A stretch of DNA of 64,000 nt from assembly GCA_028713325.1 (NCBI GenBank), contig JAQTON010000002.1, positions 62,001-126,000 on the forward strand, given 5' to 3'. The position numbers and the translations under genes were made by a program. This stretch comes from Candidatus Altimarinota bacterium (GTDB lineage: Bacteria; Patescibacteriota; Gracilibacteria; BD1-5; UBA2023). Shown here in pieces: positions 60,632-64,000 of this stretch (position 1 is its first letter; each line of letters begins with the position of its first letter). Below the pieces are notes generated by a model. The model searched no databases. It saw nothing but the letters and a program-made list of their open reading frames with translations, and was not told where the DNA came from.

Positions 60632-60643
60632 ACGGGGGTATTT
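60617..60643 (+). terminator. terminator of the 266-aa gene
   Basis: AATACCCC / GGGGTATT stem followed by TTTCTATTT. Confidence 0.65.
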
Positions 60644-60666
60644 CTATTTGTAATCTTTCTTTCTCT

Positions 60667-61464
60667 ATGAAACAGAATTCTCTGAAACAGAATATTTCCT
60701 CTGTTTCCGGTTTTACCCTTGTGGAACTTTTAGTGGTTATTACGATTCTTGCGATCATCAGTATTACCGCTTACACCAGCTTCTCCGGTTCTACCGATAA
60801 GGCAAAAAATTCAACGAAAATAGGACATATCGCCAGCATCGAAACAGGACTTAATACTTTCTTCGTTGAGAAAAATTATTATCCGATGCCTTCGCAGTAT
60901 GTTGCGGACACTAATGTATGGGGGTATGATAATACCCTGGCTGCGGCCATTTCAAATACTTTTACGGGAGTTATCAATAACAATCAGATAGAAAGTATCT
61001 CTTCTGGTGCCGGTGGAGGGAAGGTTTATATGAGTGGTGCAACTACTTCAACCGGTCAGATTGGTGCCAAGGGAACCATCGATTCCGATGTGCTGTCCAA
61101 ACAGTACCTCTCTCAGGAACTCGTAGATCCGTCTCTTAAAGATACAAAAGTGGGAAATGATAAAACCCTCAAAGATTTTGGAATAGGAGAATATACGTAT
61201 GGAGTATATGCCAAAAATAATAGTGTTTGGACGAGTGCTTCCAAAAAAGGTACCGCTTATAATGTCGCTATCGTTGTTTCCGATGAACAGAAAGGAGTGA
61301 TTACAAAAATATCTGGAAATTTTGATAAGTCCACCTGTATCAACTGTCCGAATACTCTTATCGGAAGCGGAACGGCAAATAATAATCTTAAGGACGGAGA
61401 ATCATATAATGGAGATGTTTTTGATGCAAATACTCGTGTAGCCTATCCCATCAGCGGATTTTAA
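60667..61464 (+). CDS. type IV prepilin (PilA/GspG-like)
   Basis: 265 aa, no TGA (its cleavage-site Gly uses a normal codon), stop TAA. Leader MKQNSLKQNISSVSG then FTLVELLVVITILAIISITAY: prepilin peptidase site with Glu5 and N-methylated Phe1. GspG-like NSTKIGHIASIETGLNTFFV and NYYPMP follow, then a Gly/Ser-rich domain with a Cys pair CINC near the end. A likely major pilin. It shows no UGA while the fusion pilin upstream has 16, consistent with high expression. clpP starts 22 nt later. Confidence 0.9.
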   Translation: MKQNSLKQNISSVSGFTLVELLVVITILAIISITAYTSFSGSTDKAKNSTKIGHIASIETGLNTFFVEKNYYPMPSQYVADTNVWGYDNTLAAAISNTFTGVINNNQIESISSGAGGGKVYMSGATTSTGQIGAKGTIDSDVLSKQYLSQELVDPSLKDTKVGNDKTLKDFGIGEYTYGVYAKNNSVWTSASKKGTAYNVAIVVSDEQKGVITKISGNFDKSTCINCPNTLIGSGTANNNLKDGESYNGDVFDANTRVAYPISGF

Positions 61465-61486
61465 TTAAAATATAACCTCCTTTCCC

Positions 61487-62110
61487 ATGACCCTTAAAAG
61501 TATACAAAAGAAGAAAACTATAGTACGAGCAAGTCTCATTCCTACGGTCATCGATAAAATCGGTGGACAGGAGCGGGCGTACGACATCTATTCCCGACTT
61601 CTGGAAGATCGGGTGGTATTTCTCGGGGATGCCATCGATGCGTCGGTGGCGAATACGGTTATCGCACAGCTTCTCTATCTCGAGAAACAAGATCCGAAAG
61701 CTCCGATAACTATCTATGTGAATTCTCCGGGAGGACACGTGACCGCCGGACTCGCCATCTACGATGTTATGCAATACGTTCAGTGCGATATCATCACCGT
61801 TTGCGTGGGGCTCGCCGCATCTATGGGGTCCATCATCCTCGCGGGAGGAACGAAAGGGAAACGATACAGTCTTCCGCATTCCGAGATCATGATTCATCAA
61901 CCGCTTGGCGGAACGGAAGGACAAGCAACCGATATTCGAATCGCTGCGGAACACATCCTGAAAACGGGTGGGGTGCTCTATGGAATCCTTGCAAAACATT
62001 CGGGTCAGGATGTGAAAAAAGTGGAAAAAGACTGCGATCGAGATAACTATATGACTCCGGAGGAAGCGTTGAAGTATGGGCTTATTGATAAAATCATCAA
62101 TAACAAGTAG
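61487..62110 (+). CDS. clpP: ATP-dependent Clp protease proteolytic subunit
   Basis: 207 aa, no TGA. Serine protease barrel that works with ClpX/ClpC unfoldases. DRVVFLGDAIDASVANTVIA at the N-terminus, catalytic Ser112 in GLAASMGSIILAGGTKGKR, His137 in HSEIMIHQPLGG, and the Asp in the KDCDRDNYMTPEEALKYGLI segment. Length is typical. Structured element C follows 2 nt after the stop. Confidence 0.97.
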   Translation: MTLKSIQKKKTIVRASLIPTVIDKIGGQERAYDIYSRLLEDRVVFLGDAIDASVANTVIAQLLYLEKQDPKAPITIYVNSPGGHVTAGLAIYDVMQYVQCDIITVCVGLAASMGSIILAGGTKGKRYSLPHSEIMIHQPLGGTEGQATDIRIAAEHILKTGGVLYGILAKHSGQDVKKVEKDCDRDNYMTPEEALKYGLIDKIINNK

Positions 62111-62112
62111 AG

Positions 62113-62231
62113 GAAAGTTCTGAAAAACTCGTCCTTTGAACTCAAAACTCCGTTCCTCGTTCTCCGTACATTTGTACGGCTCACTTCGGTACTCATTTTT
62201 CATTCAAATTACTTCGTTTTTGAGAACTTTC
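62113..62231 (+). repeat. structured 3' element, copy C
   Basis: 119 nt: terminal stem GAAAGTTCT / AGAACTTTC, inner hairpin CCGTAC-ATTT-GTACGG then CTCACT. Begins 2 nt after the clpP stop. Confidence 0.75.
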
Positions 62232-62271
62232 AGAAGTTTTTAGAAGTGGGATTTTTTTAACTGTTGTATTT

Positions 62272-63477
62272 ATGATCCAAAAGGATATCCTCATTCAAAA
62301 CCTCCTCGATAAGGGGGTTTCTCGTGTTATTGACAGGGAACATCTGGAGAAACAGCTCCAGTCCGGAAAGAAACTCCGCATAAAGTTCGGGATTGATCCG
62401 ACCGGATCGGTGGTTCATATCGGACATGCGGTTCCCATCCTGAAACTCCGTGCTTTTCAGGAACTCGGACATCAGATCGTCCTCATTATCGGAGATGCAA
62501 CCGCTCAAGTAGGGGATACTTCCGACAAGGATGCGGAACGTCCGATGCTCTCGCGTACAGAAACTCGAAAGAATGCGGAAAACTACCTTGCACAGTTCGG
62601 GAAGATTCTCGATCTCTCAAAGCTCGAAGTTCATTACAACAGCGAGTGGATGGATACGACGAACTTCAATATCGTCGGGGAGCTTGCCAAAAATTTCTCG
62701 GTTGCCGAGATGCTCGATCGGGACAATTTCTCCAAACGGTATAAGGAGGGAATCCGTATCTCTCTCCAAGAATTTCTCTATCCGATTATGCAGGGATGGG
62801 ACAGTGTCCAGGTGAAAGCGGATGTGGAACTCGGAGGAAACGATCAGTATTTCAACCTCCTAGCAGGGCGTACTCTCCAGGAAGCCTACGGACAACCGAA
62901 ACAGGATATCATGACATTTCATCTCCTTGAAGGAACGGATGGCCGAAAAATGAGCAAGACCTACAAAAATTTCATCGGACTTTCCGATACTCCGAACGAG
63001 ATGTTCGTGAAGATTATGGAAATCAAAGACGAGCTTATTATTCCGTATTTTGTCCACTGTACCACTCTTTTGCTCTCAGAAATTGAACCATACAAGATTC
63101 GCCTTCTCTCGGATGAGAATCCGAAGTACATCAAGATGGATTTGGCTCACATCATTGTCTCGCTCTATCATGGGGAAGAGGCGGCAATTGCCGGAAAAGC
63201 GTACTTTGAAAAGGTGCTTACGGACGGGATTGTGCCGAGTGAGGAGGAGATTGAAAAAGTATATCTTTCCGTTTCGGACATAGAGCTTGGAAATTTGCTG
63301 AAAGAATTGAAATTCTGTGCAACCACCGGAGACGTTCGAAACGCTCTTTCTGGTGGAAGCGTTCGAGTGAACAATGAAGCGGTTTCTGATATTAAAATGA
63401 CAATTCCTCTTTCGTTCGAGAAAGGAGTGTTTGTTCAAATGGGAAAGAAGAAGTTTCGGAACGTGTTTAAAAAATAA
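62272..63477 (+). CDS. tyrS: tyrosyl-tRNA synthetase
   Basis: 401 aa, no TGA. Class Ic synthetase. FGIDPTGSVVHIGHAVPILK holds the HIGH motif at ~49-52, RTEAR-like segment LSRTETRKNAENYL, GGNDQYFNLLAGR substrate pocket and GRKMSKTYKNFI with the KMSKS-type loop. The C-terminal S4 domain is present (RNALSGGSVRVNNEAVSD). Complete; sufS-like gene starts 12 nt later, probably in the same operon. Confidence 0.97.
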   Translation: MIQKDILIQNLLDKGVSRVIDREHLEKQLQSGKKLRIKFGIDPTGSVVHIGHAVPILKLRAFQELGHQIVLIIGDATAQVGDTSDKDAERPMLSRTETRKNAENYLAQFGKILDLSKLEVHYNSEWMDTTNFNIVGELAKNFSVAEMLDRDNFSKRYKEGIRISLQEFLYPIMQGWDSVQVKADVELGGNDQYFNLLAGRTLQEAYGQPKQDIMTFHLLEGTDGRKMSKTYKNFIGLSDTPNEMFVKIMEIKDELIIPYFVHCTTLLLSEIEPYKIRLLSDENPKYIKMDLAHIIVSLYHGEEAAIAGKAYFEKVLTDGIVPSEEEIEKVYLSVSDIELGNLLKELKFCATTGDVRNALSGGSVRVNNEAVSDIKMTIPLSFEKGVFVQMGKKKFRNVFKK

Positions 63478-63489
63478 TTTATAATTTTC

Positions 63490-64000
63490 ATGTCTCTTCG
63501 TTCACACTTTCCCGTTTTCTCGCACCATCCGGATTTGGTGTACTTGGATAGTGCCTCGACGGCACAGAAACCGGGTGTAGTTATAGAAGGAATGAAATGA
63601 CATATGGAGCAGGAATATGCGAATATCCATCGGGGTTCGTATGATCTCTCGGAAGCTTCGGAAGTGCTCTATCACTCCTCGAAGGAGGCGGTGGTGCGAC
63701 TCATCAACGCTCGGGAGACCGCGGAGATTTCCTACAGTTACAATGCGACTTCAGCTCTGAATATCCTCGTGACTTCCCTCATTCGATCGGGAGAACTGAA
63801 AAAAGGAGACAGGGTTCTCCTCTCTCGTGCCGAACACCATGCGAATATCGTTCCGTGGCTCATCGCCAAGGAAACGACCGGAATCGAAGTGGAATTCGTG
63901 AATCTCGATTCGGATTTCGGACTCGATTTTGCGGATTTTGAAGCGAAATTGACGAAGAATGTTCGAGTGATTTCTCTCACTGCTGCGTCGAATGTGACCG
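63490..64000 (+). CDS. sufS: cysteine desulfurase SufS, N-terminal part (runs off window)
   Basis: 170 codons visible, with one UGA at codon 37 (GMK-G-HMEQEY). Class V PLP aminotransferase that takes sulfur from Cys for Fe-S clusters. Visible: LVYLDSASTAQKPGVVIEGM, YANIHRGSYDLSEASEVLYH (the NIHRG motif of the SufS group), SYNATSALNILVTSLI and the LLSRAEHHANIVPWLIAKE motif with the PLP-stacking His. The Lys and Cys loops lie beyond the edge. Confidence 0.93.

Overview
The window most likely comes from a Candidate Phyla Radiation bacterium of the Gracilibacteria (BD1-5) / Absconditabacteria (SR1) group, which reads UGA as glycine (NCBI translation table 25). The evidence is internal. About two thirds of the genes are cut by TGA under the standard code but become full-length, correctly ordered family members when TGA is read as Gly (GatA, FtsA, FtsQ, trigger factor, SecD, an ABC-F ATPase, YraN, a CHASE2 adenylate cyclase, signal peptidases, SufS). 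The TGA codons often fall on family-invariant glycines. With one small doubtful exception, every gene ends in TAA or TAG. Coordinates here therefore span in-frame TGA codons.

Layout. 1-7.7 kb (minus strand): a PilB-type ATPase, gatA, two tandem paralogous surface proteins with GIGTT-type repeats, yraN, and a PrgI / TraC-N type IV secretion-like pair. 7.8-13.6 kb (plus): secF, a MazG-like pyrophosphohydrolase, gyrB, a small signal peptidase paralogue, two hypotheticals and pyrH. 13.6-16.8 kb (minus): a PilV-like pilin, an anchored protein with Ig-like domains, a hypothetical and a 71-aa protein. 17-25 kb: a CBS-pair protein, an orphan transcript, a CHASE2 class III cyclase with a FecR-domain protein, a one-TM protein, ssb, a secreted coiled-coil protein and a polytopic membrane protein. 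25.4-34 kb: a lytic transglycosylase, an SLH/PKD surface protein, secD, an ABC-F ATPase, a TAA-interrupted gene and a cold-shock-domain fusion. 34-45 kb: ftsZ-ftsA, tig, an AT-rich gene with nine UGA codons, secA, lepB, an HD-domain gene, truB and rpsO. 45-55 kb: a run of large unrecognised proteins, a nucleotidyltransferase and anchored proteins. 55-64 kb: ftsQ-rbfA, a pilin-lectin fusion, an AbiEi-like gene, a second pilin, clpP, tyrS and the start of sufS.

Themes. Cell-surface and export functions dominate: SecA/D/F, two signal peptidases, a pilus ATPase, three prepilins, SLH and Ig-like proteins, and a transglycosylase. This fits an episymbiotic or attached lifestyle, which is an inference. 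Division genes occur in two places (ftsA-ftsZ, ftsQ). I found no tRNA, rRNA or CRISPR array.

Most interesting non-coding signals: a family of four ~120-150 nt structured elements placed 0-2 nt after stop codons, whose terminal stem covaries between copies; MITE-like inverted-repeat elements, one carrying a GIY-YIG remnant; a 22-bp direct repeat bracketing a long inverted repeat; a symmetric bidirectional promoter; and two small transcription units with a promoter and terminator but no TAA/TAG stop. Start codons generally lack a Shine-Dalgarno motif and follow pyrimidine-rich leaders.
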